From JBFKOL01 sp041628815 (GTDB lineage: Bacteria > Bacteroidota > Bacteroidia > Chitinophagales > Saprospiraceae), in contig JBFKOL010000042.1 of assembly GCA_041628815.1 (NCBI GenBank), positions 1 through 19,965 of the forward strand: a DNA stretch of 19,965 nt. The letters run 5' to 3'. The position numbers and the translations under genes are program-made. Below the pieces are notes generated by a model. That model did no database searches and was not told the origin of the DNA. It saw nothing but the letters and a program-made list of their open reading frames with translations. Positions 6,682-14,452 of the stretch are shown piece after piece (within the stretch, counting starts at the first letter, position 1; every line of letters begins with the position of its first letter).

Positions 6682-9615
6682 ATGAAAAGAATTGACTATT
6701 TACTCAAACTATTAATCTTTGGTGTCTTTGTGCATCTTGGCCTAACTGGCTATGCTCAGAATACCGTCAGCGGGACGGTCACGGATGAAACTGGAGAGGC
6801 GCTGATAGGGGCCAATATCATCGTGCAGGGCACCACGGACGGTACCATCACAGATTTTGATGGAACCTTCAGTGTGAACACTTCAAAGGCTTATCCCTTC
6901 AATCTTGTCGTTTCTTTTACAGGATACAATTCTGCTACCATAGCCATCACAGGTGCTACATCTGGACTGGAGGTTGTATTGTCAGAAGGAATTCTGCTGG
7001 GAGAAGATATTGTCGTTTCGGCATCCCGCAAAAGAGAAAAAGTCCAGGAAGCTCCTGCATCCATTTCAGTGCTCACAGCAAGAAAGCTTGCAGCTACGCC
7101 AAACCCTACGGATGTAACACGAAACCTTGTAAACACACCTGGTGTGCAGATACAACAGCAATCCGCCAACAGGATTAACATTTCCATGCGAGGTGGTGCC
7201 GGTCTATTTGGGACTTCTGTATTCCCAATAATGGATTATAGGAGTCTTGTTGGACCAGGTATTGGTACTTTTCAGTCGGACCAGGCTGGCCTGAGTACCA
7301 TCGATATCAATAGAATTGAAGTAGTTCGAGGACCTGGATCTGCTCTGTATGGGCCTGGTGTTACCCAGGGGGTCGTACATTTCATTACAAAAAATCCTAT
7401 CGACTTCCCAGGGACTACGGTTGAATTATTTGGAGGAGAACTCAGTACTTTTGGGGGCTCTATACGTCATGCAGGTCGTAATGAAGCTCAAACCTTTGGA
7501 TATAAAATCAACGTAAATCATCGAAGAGGTAATGAATTCATTCTTAATCCAAATGACCCTACAGATGCATTGCAAATAGCGAAATTTCAGAATACAGTGG
7601 TGCAGCCAGCGATATCCAATAGTGTCGTAGATCCTACTGCGCCTCCTGAGGTATTGATTGCCAATCTCGACGAGGATGGCGATGGCAATCCTATGGCCGA
7701 CGATTGGTACAATACTACTGCCAATGCTACTCTTGAGTTCAGACCCAAAAACAATTTGGCGGTAACTCTTACCGGCGGATATAACCAAGCAAAATCAATT
7801 TTTTACAACGAACAAGGTGAAGGTCTGGCACAATCGAAAGAATATTGGTTGCAAGGTCGTGTGCAGGCAGGGGGATTTTTTGCACAACTTTTCTACGTTG
7901 ATAACGACGGAGGCAGCAAAGAATCTCCGACATTCTTGTACCAGACAGGTAACAGGACACCCGTTGCCCGAACTCAGTTGGAAGGGCAATTGCAATACAA
8001 TTTTGGCACTCCTGGTTTCTTGAATGCTGACTGGACAGCTGGATTTGATTATCGATTTGCAAGTCAGGATACTGAGAACCTTGTTTATGGCAGAAATGAA
8101 GATGACGATGATTTTGAAGTCATTGGTGGTTACCTCCAGGGAAAGTTTGCCTTAGGAGATAAAATTGATCTTGTTCTGGCAGGCAGGTATGACCAATTCA
8201 ACTTTATCGATGAAGGTGCATTTGCACCTCGTGCAGCCTTGGTATATAAGGCGAGTCCTAACCATACTTTCCGGACCGCCTACAATCGGGCTAACAGTAC
8301 AGTTTCCAACCTCCAGTTGAACATAGATTTTCCTTTGGCTACCATTATTCCCGGTTCATTTGATCTCTGGCTATATGGTAACAAGACGACCCAAACTTTT
8401 GGAAGCTCTCCTCAGATAGAATGGTTTACAAGTCTTATTCCTTCACTTCCTGTGGGTACGCCTGGCGCCGGACTTCCTTTAGGCGTTATTCTGGCTCAGG
8501 AGGCTGCACCGGGTGTAAGCCTAAATCAATTTGTAGTTTCTCAGCTAGTAGCTGGATTAGGAGCCGACCCTGCAACTGCAGGTCTTGCACCATTAGTTGG
8601 TCAAGTTTTAGGAAATTTGAACCTGGCGGCATTGGGGTTCGGAGGCCAATTATCTCCTGGGTTTAACATCTTTGATGGCACTCCGCTTGGGTTGATCGAT
8701 GCTCCTGTTTCACAGATTGCCACATTGGATTCCTGGGAAATTGGATATAAGGGGTTAATTGCGGACAAACTCGGAGTGAGCTTCGATATTTACTATAGCC
8801 ATGCCGATAAAAATTCACAGTTCACCGCCATTTCACCAGGGTATCTATTGCTGGGTATTGGTAATATCCCAACGCAACTGGGTGCTGCCGTTCAGAATGC
8901 TTCCCAGGGACAAATTGAACAAGCTCTTCTCGGTCTCGGATTACCCCCAGCACAGGCCACAGGTACTGCGGCGGCATTGGGAGCAGCGATTAACGGTGCT
9001 TATACCGCAGCCGGTGATATTGCTTTTAATACGCCTGCTGCTGCCTTTGGTGGCTTGAGTTTAAGTCAATTGTTAAATGCATTACCATTCCATGCGACTA
9101 CTTCGACTGAACAGGTTCCAGATAATGGAGTGACTCACCTTGCCGCGGGATACCGTACATTTTCTCCTAGGAGTTTCTGGGGTTCAGATCTGGGACTGGA
9201 ATATTATGCTAGCAATGACTTGTCCATATTCTTCAATTATTCATGGGTAAGTGACGTGGAGTTTTTCCAGGACGTTCTCGGCACAGACGCTGTAGAGGAA
9301 ATTCAAACCAATCTCAACATACCTAAGAATAAGTTCAGATTAGGTTTTACTTATACGCCATCATCAGGGTTCCGCGGAAATCTTGCATTCCAGCATGACG
9401 ATTCTTACTTTTCCAATTCGGGACAATTTAGCGGAATTACAGAGGAACGTAATTTGGTAGATGCCGGAATCGGCTATCAGTTTGAAAACGGCTTGTCTAT
9501 CGACATTTCAGCGACCAATGTTTTGGACAATGAGTATCGATATCTTCCAAACTTTCCAAAAATAGGTAGAAGAACAATTGCCAAAATCACGTATACGTTT
9601 GGCGCAGGAGAATAA
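6682..9615 (+). CDS. TonB-dependent outer-membrane receptor with N-terminal carboxypeptidase-regulatory-like domain
   Basis: 977 residues. A signal peptide ends near GYAQ-NT (residue 26). A CarboxypepD_reg-like beta-sandwich follows at about 28-105 (VSGTVTDETGEALIGANI). A DIVVSASR segment at about 109-116 could serve as TonB box, followed by the plug (about 115-240, with RIEVVRGPGSALYG) and a long beta-barrel ending ITYTFGAGE. This is the usual architecture for Bacteroidota active transporters driven by the TonB-ExbBD system. No SusD-like lipoprotein gene is next to it, so it is not a classical SusCD pair. Two stretches, about residues 590-670 and 730-795, are rich in Gly, Ala and Leu with little charge. 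They look helical rather than like barrel strands and are probably long extracellular loops. The divergent SGLT-type symporter suggests a carbohydrate substrate (inference). A terminator follows the stop codon. Confidence 0.94.
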   Translation: MKRIDYLLKLLIFGVFVHLGLTGYAQNTVSGTVTDETGEALIGANIIVQGTTDGTITDFDGTFSVNTSKAYPFNLVVSFTGYNSATIAITGATSGLEVVLSEGILLGEDIVVSASRKREKVQEAPASISVLTARKLAATPNPTDVTRNLVNTPGVQIQQQSANRINISMRGGAGLFGTSVFPIMDYRSLVGPGIGTFQSDQAGLSTIDINRIEVVRGPGSALYGPGVTQGVVHFITKNPIDFPGTTVELFGGELSTFGGSIRHAGRNEAQTFGYKINVNHRRGNEFILNPNDPTDALQIAKFQNTVVQPAISNSVVDPTAPPEVLIANLDEDGDGNPMADDWYNTTANATLEFRPKNNLAVTLTGGYNQAKSIFYNEQGEGLAQSKEYWLQGRVQAGGFFAQLFYVDNDGGSKESPTFLYQTGNRTPVARTQLEGQLQYNFGTPGFLNADWTAGFDYRFASQDTENLVYGRNEDDDDFEVIGGYLQGKFALGDKIDLVLAGRYDQFNFIDEGAFAPRAALVYKASPNHTFRTAYNRANSTVSNLQLNIDFPLATIIPGSFDLWLYGNKTTQTFGSSPQIEWFTSLIPSLPVGTPGAGLPLGVILAQEAAPGVSLNQFVVSQLVAGLGADPATAGLAPLVGQVLGNLNLAALGFGGQLSPGFNIFDGTPLGLIDAPVSQIATLDSWEIGYKGLIADKLGVSFDIYYSHADKNSQFTAISPGYLLLGIGNIPTQLGAAVQNASQGQIEQALLGLGLPPAQATGTAAALGAAINGAYTAAGDIAFNTPAAAFGGLSLSQLLNALPFHATTSTEQVPDNGVTHLAAGYRTFSPRSFWGSDLGLEYYASNDLSIFFNYSWVSDVEFFQDVLGTDAVEEIQTNLNIPKNKFRLGFTYTPSSGFRGNLAFQHDDSYFSNSGQFSGITEERNLVDAGIGYQFENGLSIDISATNVLDNEYRYLPNFPKIGRRTIAKITYTFGAGE

Positions 9616-9647
9616 ATAGAGTTTAAACCAAAAATTCCAGTGTTCAT

Positions 9648-9683
9648 ACCGCCACTTCTCATTTCGAGGTGGCGGTTTTTTTT
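9648..9683 (+). terminator. Intrinsic terminator after the TonB-dependent receptor gene
   Basis: An 11-bp hairpin stem (ACCGCCACTTC pairing with GAGGTGGCGGT, one T-G wobble) with a 7-base loop TCATTTC, followed by a run of eight T (9676-9683). It lies 32 bases after the receptor stop codon. The T tract runs into the stop codon of the opposing small membrane-protein gene, so the two converging units are packed tightly. Confidence 0.92.
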
Positions 9684-10011
9684 ATAACAAAGCTCCAGCC
9701 AAAGCTTGAAAGACAGCTACAAATGTTGCCAGTCCAAGCGCCCACCAGAAATTGGCTACTTTGAAGTCATCCAAGAACCAGTCCGCAACAAGAATCAATA
9801 AAGCACCAAGCAGTAGTTTAAAAATGCCGAAGGAAAGAATGCCCAGGGATATGATTTTCAGAAACGTTCCAAGGGTGAGGTTAAGGATGGCAATGACCAA
9901 TACGATGAGTAGTGCTGTCACATAATTTTTAATCGTAACACCTTTTAACAACTGGGCTCCAAGAAAGAACCCCAGTGCGGCGATCAATACTGAAATAATT
10001 AGATGCATCAT
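9682..10011 (-). CDS. Small integral membrane protein of the PF04020 (phage-holin-4-like, YvlD-type) family
   Basis: 109 residues, nearly all membrane-embedded. Four hydrophobic segments are visible (about 4-25, 28-48, 50-75 and 85-108), with the family-typical N-terminus and the pattern GILSFGIFKLLLGALLILVAD. Proteins of this family are widespread in bacterial chromosomes and carry a holin-like name from profile similarity only; their function is unknown. No phage gene is nearby, so I do not read it as part of a prophage. A second Met at codon 2 (10008) is an alternative start. The gene converges on the receptor gene. Its upstream neighbour on the same strand is 69 bases away. Confidence 0.82.
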   Translation of the reverse strand: MMHLIISVLIAALGFFLGAQLLKGVTIKNYVTALLIVLVIAILNLTLGTFLKIISLGILSFGIFKLLLGALLILVADWFLDDFKVANFWWALGLATFVAVFQALAGALL

Positions 10012-10080
10012 GGAATTGACTTTTGCCTGAATTTAGGAACTTAGATCGATTATGCATAAACTCCGCACCAGGTATGTGTA

Positions 10081-11073
10081 TCAATGCTCACCTGGATAGG
10101 AAAGATCGATTTGTTTTCGGATTTCATCCATGACTTCCATAAGGTCTTGGCTGAATTGATGGGTAAGGCAACCGTTTTCAGTCTTTCCCGCCAGCAAATC
10201 CTCATGGATTGCGATGATTTCGTAACAATATCCTCTGCAATCCTCCTGGTATTCCATTTTAGCCACCACTTCTTTTTGGTCGTACATGATCATTTTGCGG
10301 GATTCATGCCACCTGCTTTTGACTTCTATCCATCTCTCCGTACCATATATTCTTGCTGTGATGGCGGTATTTGCTTCCAGCGTCGCGTGCAGGTGCGCAA
10401 ATCCTGCGTTTTCGTATTCAAACCTTATGGACGTGGTTAGGTCAACACCTGTAGATCCCTTGATGGCACGTGCTGAAATACGATCTGGTTTGCCCATCAT
10501 CAGTATTGCCAGAAAAACCGGATAGATTCCTATATCTAGCAATGCTCCACCTCCCAGCGCCGGGTCAAACAGGCGGCTTTCAGGTTTGAATGGGGCTTTA
10601 AACCCGAAGTCTGCCTCGACCATGACAATTTTGCCCAATTGACCACTTTCTTTAAACGCAACAAGGTCGTGCATGAAGGGGAAAAATCGCGTCCATAGCG
10701 CTTCCATAAGGAAAAGACCAGCTTTTTGCGCAGTCTGGCTCATCTCACTGACTTGCCTGGCATTCAATGCGATTGGCTTTTCACAAAGTACATGCTTTCC
10801 ATGTTCCAGGCATAGCATGGTATGTTCATAGTGAAAGGAATGGGGCGTGGCAATGTAAATGATTTCAACTTCGTCATTATTCACCAGGGTTTCGTAGTTG
10901 TCATAGGCATATTTCGCCCCGTACCGGAGCTTGAATTCTACCGAACGGTGGCTGTCCCTTGAAGCAACGGCTGTCAGCCGGGCTCCTGGCACCTTTACCA
11001 GGTCATCCACAAACTTGTGGGCTATTTTCCCCAATCCAAGTATTCCCCAATTAACAGTTGATTGTTCCGCCAT
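10081..11073 (-). CDS. Gfo/Idh/MocA-family NAD(P)-dependent oxidoreductase (dihydrodiol/aldose dehydrogenase-like)
   Basis: 330 residues, normal length. The Rossmann motif GILGLGKIA (about 10-18) begins the NAD(P)-binding domain, and the family hallmark CEKP with the catalytic lysine (K99) is present. The C-terminal substrate domain carries LMEALWTRFFP and LGGGALLDIGIYPV, which resemble the branch containing dimeric dihydrodiol dehydrogenase and D-xylose 1-dehydrogenase. It probably oxidises a sugar or sugar-like alcohol in the cytoplasm; the exact substrate cannot be read. The start codon is only 21 bases from the divergent lutA ATG. Downstream on the same strand is the small membrane protein gene. 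A link to the sugar-uptake genes is plausible but rests on neighbourhood only. Confidence 0.92.
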   Translation of the reverse strand: MAEQSTVNWGILGLGKIAHKFVDDLVKVPGARLTAVASRDSHRSVEFKLRYGAKYAYDNYETLVNNDEVEIIYIATPHSFHYEHTMLCLEHGKHVLCEKPIALNARQVSEMSQTAQKAGLFLMEALWTRFFPFMHDLVAFKESGQLGKIVMVEADFGFKAPFKPESRLFDPALGGGALLDIGIYPVFLAILMMGKPDRISARAIKGSTGVDLTTSIRFEYENAGFAHLHATLEANTAITARIYGTERWIEVKSRWHESRKMIMYDQKEVVAKMEYQEDCRGYCYEIIAIHEDLLAGKTENGCLTHQFSQDLMEVMDEIRKQIDLSYPGEH

Positions 11074-11094
11074 ATTCAGGAAAAGTATTGAAAG

Positions 11095-11892
11095 ATGAAG
11101 GTAATTGATTATACTGCTTTAAATTACTTTGATACAAATAATCCGGTCGTTTTGAGATTAGGACTGTTCATACCGTGCTACATTGACCAGTTTTATCCGC
11201 AAGTCGGTATTTCTACTTTGCAGCTCTTGGAGAAATTCGGTTGTCAAGTAGAATACCCCACGGAACAGACCTGTTGTGGACAACCTTTGGCAAACAGCGG
11301 TTTCGCTCTACAAAGCCGACAAGCAGAAAACCATTTCACAAAGGTTTTTTGGGAATACGATTACATCGTTTGTCCTTCAGCATCGTGCGCATATCACGTT
11401 CGTCATCATCTACTGCCTGGATCAGAAACGTCTAAGGCAACTGAAGTGAGAAAACGGACACTGGATCTTGTAGAGTTCCTTGTCGATATTTTGCGCGTAG
11501 ATCACCTGGATGTTTCGTTTCCATACCGGGTAGGCCTTCATGAAAGTTGTCATGGACTGCGTGGTGCCCGAATGGCTTCGTCCAGTGAGATTGTGGTGCC
11601 AACCTTTTCCAAGTGGCGGTACTTGCTCGATATGGTTGATGACATTCAACTGGTCCCTTTGGAGAGAAAAGATGAATGTTGCGGTTTCGGTGGGACTTTT
11701 GCTATTAAAGAAAGTGCCATTTCAGCTAAGATGGGTGAAGATCGCCTATCGGACCATATCAAACATGGCGCCCAGTACATTACTTCCAGCGACATGAGTT
11801 GCCTGATGCACCTGGAAGGTCTGTCCAGGCGAAAGAAATGGCCTGTAAAGGTGATCCATATTGCCGAAATATTGAACGGAAGTAATTCATGA
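11095..11892 (+). CDS. lutA: Lactate utilisation protein LutA (LldE), (Fe-S)-binding subunit with two CCG domains
   Basis: 265 residues as called. LutA is one of three subunits of the cytoplasmic L-lactate oxidising complex LutABC, which converts L-lactate to pyruvate. Two cysteine-rich CCG repeats are visible: the first with IPCYIDQFYP, TCCGQPLANSG and CPSASC, the second with HESCHG, ECCGFGGTF and SDMSCL. Family members of about 240 residues start almost directly at the LFIPCYIDQF block. The first 19 residues here have no obvious family match. An in-frame TTG at 11152 would give a family-sized protein, so the start is uncertain. The gene heads the operon lutA-lutB-lutC-HAD, with an 86-base gap before lutB. 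Confidence 0.92.
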   Translation: MKVIDYTALNYFDTNNPVVLRLGLFIPCYIDQFYPQVGISTLQLLEKFGCQVEYPTEQTCCGQPLANSGFALQSRQAENHFTKVFWEYDYIVCPSASCAYHVRHHLLPGSETSKATEVRKRTLDLVEFLVDILRVDHLDVSFPYRVGLHESCHGLRGARMASSSEIVVPTFSKWRYLLDMVDDIQLVPLERKDECCGFGGTFAIKESAISAKMGEDRLSDHIKHGAQYITSSDMSCLMHLEGLSRRKKWPVKVIHIAEILNGSNS

Positions 11893-11924
11893 TAAATAAT
11901 TCAAAAACGAAATTTAAACCCTGT

Positions 11925-11968
11925 CCAATTCACCAATTCATCAATTCACCAATTCACCAATTCACCAA
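11925..11968. repeat. 8-bp tandem repeat (CCAATTCA)x5 between lutA and lutB
   Basis: Five consecutive 8-bp units begin at 11925. Four are exactly CCAATTCA and the third (11941-11948) is TCAATTCA. A truncated unit CCAA follows at 11965. The array ends about 10 bases before the lutB ATG at 11979, so it fills the position of the ribosome-binding region. It is far too short and lacks the spacers of a CRISPR array. Slipped-strand copy-number change would alter the lutB leader in 8-base steps. Confidence 0.9.
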
Positions 11969-11978
11969 ATAAAAACAT

Positions 11979-13328
11979 ATGTCCCTCGGATACGCACTCA
12001 AAGAAAAAACAGACTGGCACGACAAAGCGCTTTGGCATGTGCGGTCCAAACGCGACAAGGCTGTAAAACAGGTTCCTGAATGGGAAACACTTCGCGAAAC
12101 TGCATCCACAATCAAAGACCATACATTGGCCCATCTTGATAAGTACCTCGAACAATTCGAGCGCAATGCAATTGATAACGGCGTTGGGGTACACTGGGCA
12201 ACAGATGCCGATGAGCACAATAGAATAGCCTTTGATTTGCTCCAAAAAAACGGAGTTCAGTCCGTTGTAAAAAGCAAATCAATGCTTACGGAGGAGTGTG
12301 GTTTGAATGAGTACCTCGAAGAGAGAGGGGTTGAAGTTATTGATACGGACCTCGGAGAACGTATCATTCAATTGAAGGACGAACGTCCGAGTCATATTGT
12401 GATGCCCGCCATTCACCTTAAAAAAGAAGAGATAAGCGATTTGTTCAATGAAAAACTTCATACCGAAAAAGGTAATGCAGATCCCGCATATCTGACAGAG
12501 GCGGCTCGACAGCACTTGCGCCAGAAGTTTCTAGATGCAGATGCAGCCATGACCGGCGTCAACTTTGCCATTGCCGAGACGGGAGGCATCGTGGTATGTA
12601 CGAACGAGGGCAATGCGGATATGGGGATACACGCGGCACCGTTGACCATCCATTCCATGGGCATAGAAAAGATCATTCCCAGGGTAACAGATCTCGGCGT
12701 ATTTACCCGGTTACTTGCGCGTAGCGGAACCGGTCAGCCAATAACGATTTACACTTCACACATCCATAAGCCACGACCCAAAACGGCAATGCACATCATC
12801 ATTGTAGATAATGGAAGAAGCAGACACCTCGGAAGGGAATCATTCAGGAATGGCCTGAAATGTATCCGGTGCGGCGCATGTATGAATACGTGCCCCGTCT
12901 ATAGACGCGGAGGAGGACACAGCTACCGCGCCACCGTACCTGGTCCTATCGGATCCATATTGAACCCAGGCACTGATGTCAAACAATACAGTGATCTTCC
13001 TTTTGCCTCCAGCTTGTGCGGATCATGTGCTGACGTTTGTCCCGTCAAGATTGACATTCACGAACAACTGTACAAATGGCGTCAGGAAATAGAAAAAGGC
13101 CGGTCACAATCCATAACGCAACGGATTGTCCTGTACCTTGTATCCAGGGCACTGTCAGATTCGCGATGGTATAACATGGCCACATCTATAATGCGGGCGG
13201 GACTGAGATTAACGCCTGGTTTTATTCTGGAAATGAACGAATGGGGCAAGCACCGGGAGTTGCCAGAGTTGCCCCGGGCGCCCTTTAAGCAATGGTATAA
13301 AAAGAATCGCCGGAATGAGCAAGGGTAA
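11979..13328 (+). CDS. lutB: Lactate utilisation protein LutB (LldF), LUD domain plus two 4Fe-4S clusters
   Basis: 449 residues. An N-terminal LUD domain (about 60-290) contains NFAIAETGGIVVCTNEGN, a conserved LutB block. A ferredoxin-type region follows: C295-x2-C298-x2-C301-x3-C305 (CIRCGACMNTCP) and C347-x2-C350-x3-C354 (CGSCADVCP). These bind two 4Fe-4S clusters, the electron-transfer part of the LutABC lactate oxidase. A C-terminal helical tail completes the protein. The 3' end overlaps the lutC start by 14 bases, so the two are probably translationally coupled. The leader contains the 8-bp tandem repeat and no recognisable Shine-Dalgarno sequence. Confidence 0.95.
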   Translation: MSLGYALKEKTDWHDKALWHVRSKRDKAVKQVPEWETLRETASTIKDHTLAHLDKYLEQFERNAIDNGVGVHWATDADEHNRIAFDLLQKNGVQSVVKSKSMLTEECGLNEYLEERGVEVIDTDLGERIIQLKDERPSHIVMPAIHLKKEEISDLFNEKLHTEKGNADPAYLTEAARQHLRQKFLDADAAMTGVNFAIAETGGIVVCTNEGNADMGIHAAPLTIHSMGIEKIIPRVTDLGVFTRLLARSGTGQPITIYTSHIHKPRPKTAMHIIIVDNGRSRHLGRESFRNGLKCIRCGACMNTCPVYRRGGGHSYRATVPGPIGSILNPGTDVKQYSDLPFASSLCGSCADVCPVKIDIHEQLYKWRQEIEKGRSQSITQRIVLYLVSRALSDSRWYNMATSIMRAGLRLTPGFILEMNEWGKHRELPELPRAPFKQWYKKNRRNEQG

Positions 13329-13860
13329 AATATTAAATGCAATCAGAAAAAATAAACCATCGGACGGCCCCCCTTTGCCAGGGACTCTTTCGATCTCTAT
13401 GGACGGCGATCCTGTAGAAACTTTTACCCGAATTGCTTCCGAAAGCTCCAAGGTGATAAAGATATCTTCCTCCAGCGAAGACTTCAAAGCACACTTTCGC
13501 GATTTTGAAAAAGTGGTAGATTATACAAGAGATGATGAGACACGAGATCTTGATATAGACGTTCTGGTTATCAAGGGGCAGCTAGGCGTATGTGAAAATG
13601 GTGCCATTTGGGTTGATGAAAACACTATGGGTGAACGCATTCTTCCTTTTGTTTGCCAGCATCTCGCAATCGTCCTCGACAGCAAAGACCTCGTCGGTAA
13701 TATGCACGAGGCTTATGGAAAAATAAAACCGGGGTCCATAGGGTTTGGTGTATTCATCGCAGGTCCCTCCAAGACCGCGGATATAGAACAGTCGCTTGTA
13801 ATCGGCGCACACGGGCCCAGGTCTCTCACCATATTTTTAAATACCTCAGAAAAGATTTAG
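13315..13860 (+). CDS. lutC: Lactate utilisation protein LutC, LUD domain
   Basis: 181 residues, a compact LUD (DUF162) protein; the Bacillus protein is longer, at about 240. Recognisable parts are KILNAIRKN at the N-terminus, a central GVCENGAIWVDE block and the C-terminal GPSKTADIEQSLVIGAHGPRS, which is the most conserved segment of the family. It is the third subunit of the lactate-oxidising complex with LutA and LutB. The ATG at 13315 lies inside the end of lutB (14-base overlap). The stop codon is one base before the TTG of the following HAD gene. Confidence 0.94.
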   Translation: MSKGKILNAIRKNKPSDGPPLPGTLSISMDGDPVETFTRIASESSKVIKISSSSEDFKAHFRDFEKVVDYTRDDETRDLDIDVLVIKGQLGVCENGAIWVDENTMGERILPFVCQHLAIVLDSKDLVGNMHEAYGKIKPGSIGFGVFIAGPSKTADIEQSLVIGAHGPRSLTIFLNTSEKI

Positions 13861-13861
13861 A

Positions 13862-14452
13862 TTGAAAAAACCCAACATTCATCCTGACGCCAGGGCCTTA
13901 GTTTTTGACCTCGACGGCACATTGGCCGATACCATGAAATACCATGTCATCGCATGGATTAGGACTGGAATACATTACAACAAGCCGATCACGGAAGAGA
14001 TGATCAATCAACTCAATGGAACGCCGACTTTACAAGTAGTCGTCGAATTGAACAGGATGTACGGATGGCATCTCGATCCCAAGGAGGTAAAGGCTTACAA
14101 AGACAACGAGTATCAAAAGATACTTAAAGCAATAGGTCGCATTCAAGCTATCCCTGAAATCTACGAAGTGGCTAAGGAAGCCAGAGATAAATATCCCATG
14201 TGCATCGGCACGGGAAGTACAAGACCCAATGCCATACGGGCACTGCGTGATATGGGTGTGGAAGATTGGTTTGAAGCGGTCATCACTGCAGATGATATAG
14301 AACATCCTAAACCGCATCCCGATACTTTTCTGCGTTGTGCTGAAATCATGGGTGTCGAGCCGTCTGATTGCCAGGTTTTTGAAGATGGGCCGATGGGATT
14401 ACTCGCAGCCGAAAGAGCAGGTATGATAGTGACCAACGTCTTAGAATCCTGA
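13862..14452 (+). CDS. HAD-superfamily hydrolase, beta-phosphoglucomutase/phosphatase-like
   Basis: 196 residues. Motif I is FDLDGTLADT, with nucleophile D16 and acid/base D18. Motif II is the GTGSTR region (about 115-120), motif III the lysine of KPHPDTF (about 149), and motif IV FEDGPMG (about 174-180). A helical cap lies between motif I and motif II, as in subclass I enzymes. Substrates in this group are small phosphosugars or similar phosphoesters; I cannot choose between mutase and phosphatase. The only sensible start is a TTG at 13862, one base after the lutC stop; no ATG precedes motif I. Expression therefore probably depends on reinitiation after lutC. The 3' end overlaps the convergent glycoside hydrolase gene by 12 bases. 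Confidence 0.9.
   Translation: MKKPNIHPDARALVFDLDGTLADTMKYHVIAWIRTGIHYNKPITEEMINQLNGTPTLQVVVELNRMYGWHLDPKEVKAYKDNEYQKILKAIGRIQAIPEIYEVAKEARDKYPMCIGTGSTRPNAIRALRDMGVEDWFEAVITADDIEHPKPHPDTFLRCAEIMGVEPSDCQVFEDGPMGLLAAERAGMIVTNVLES

Noticed and set aside
9682..10011. Holin-like family name as evidence for a prophage
   Set aside because: PF04020 proteins are common chromosomal membrane proteins, and no other phage-like gene, attachment site or integrase is seen in the window.
11925..11968. Possible CRISPR-like array
   Set aside because: The units are 8 bp, contiguous and without spacers, and no cas gene is present; it is a simple tandem repeat.
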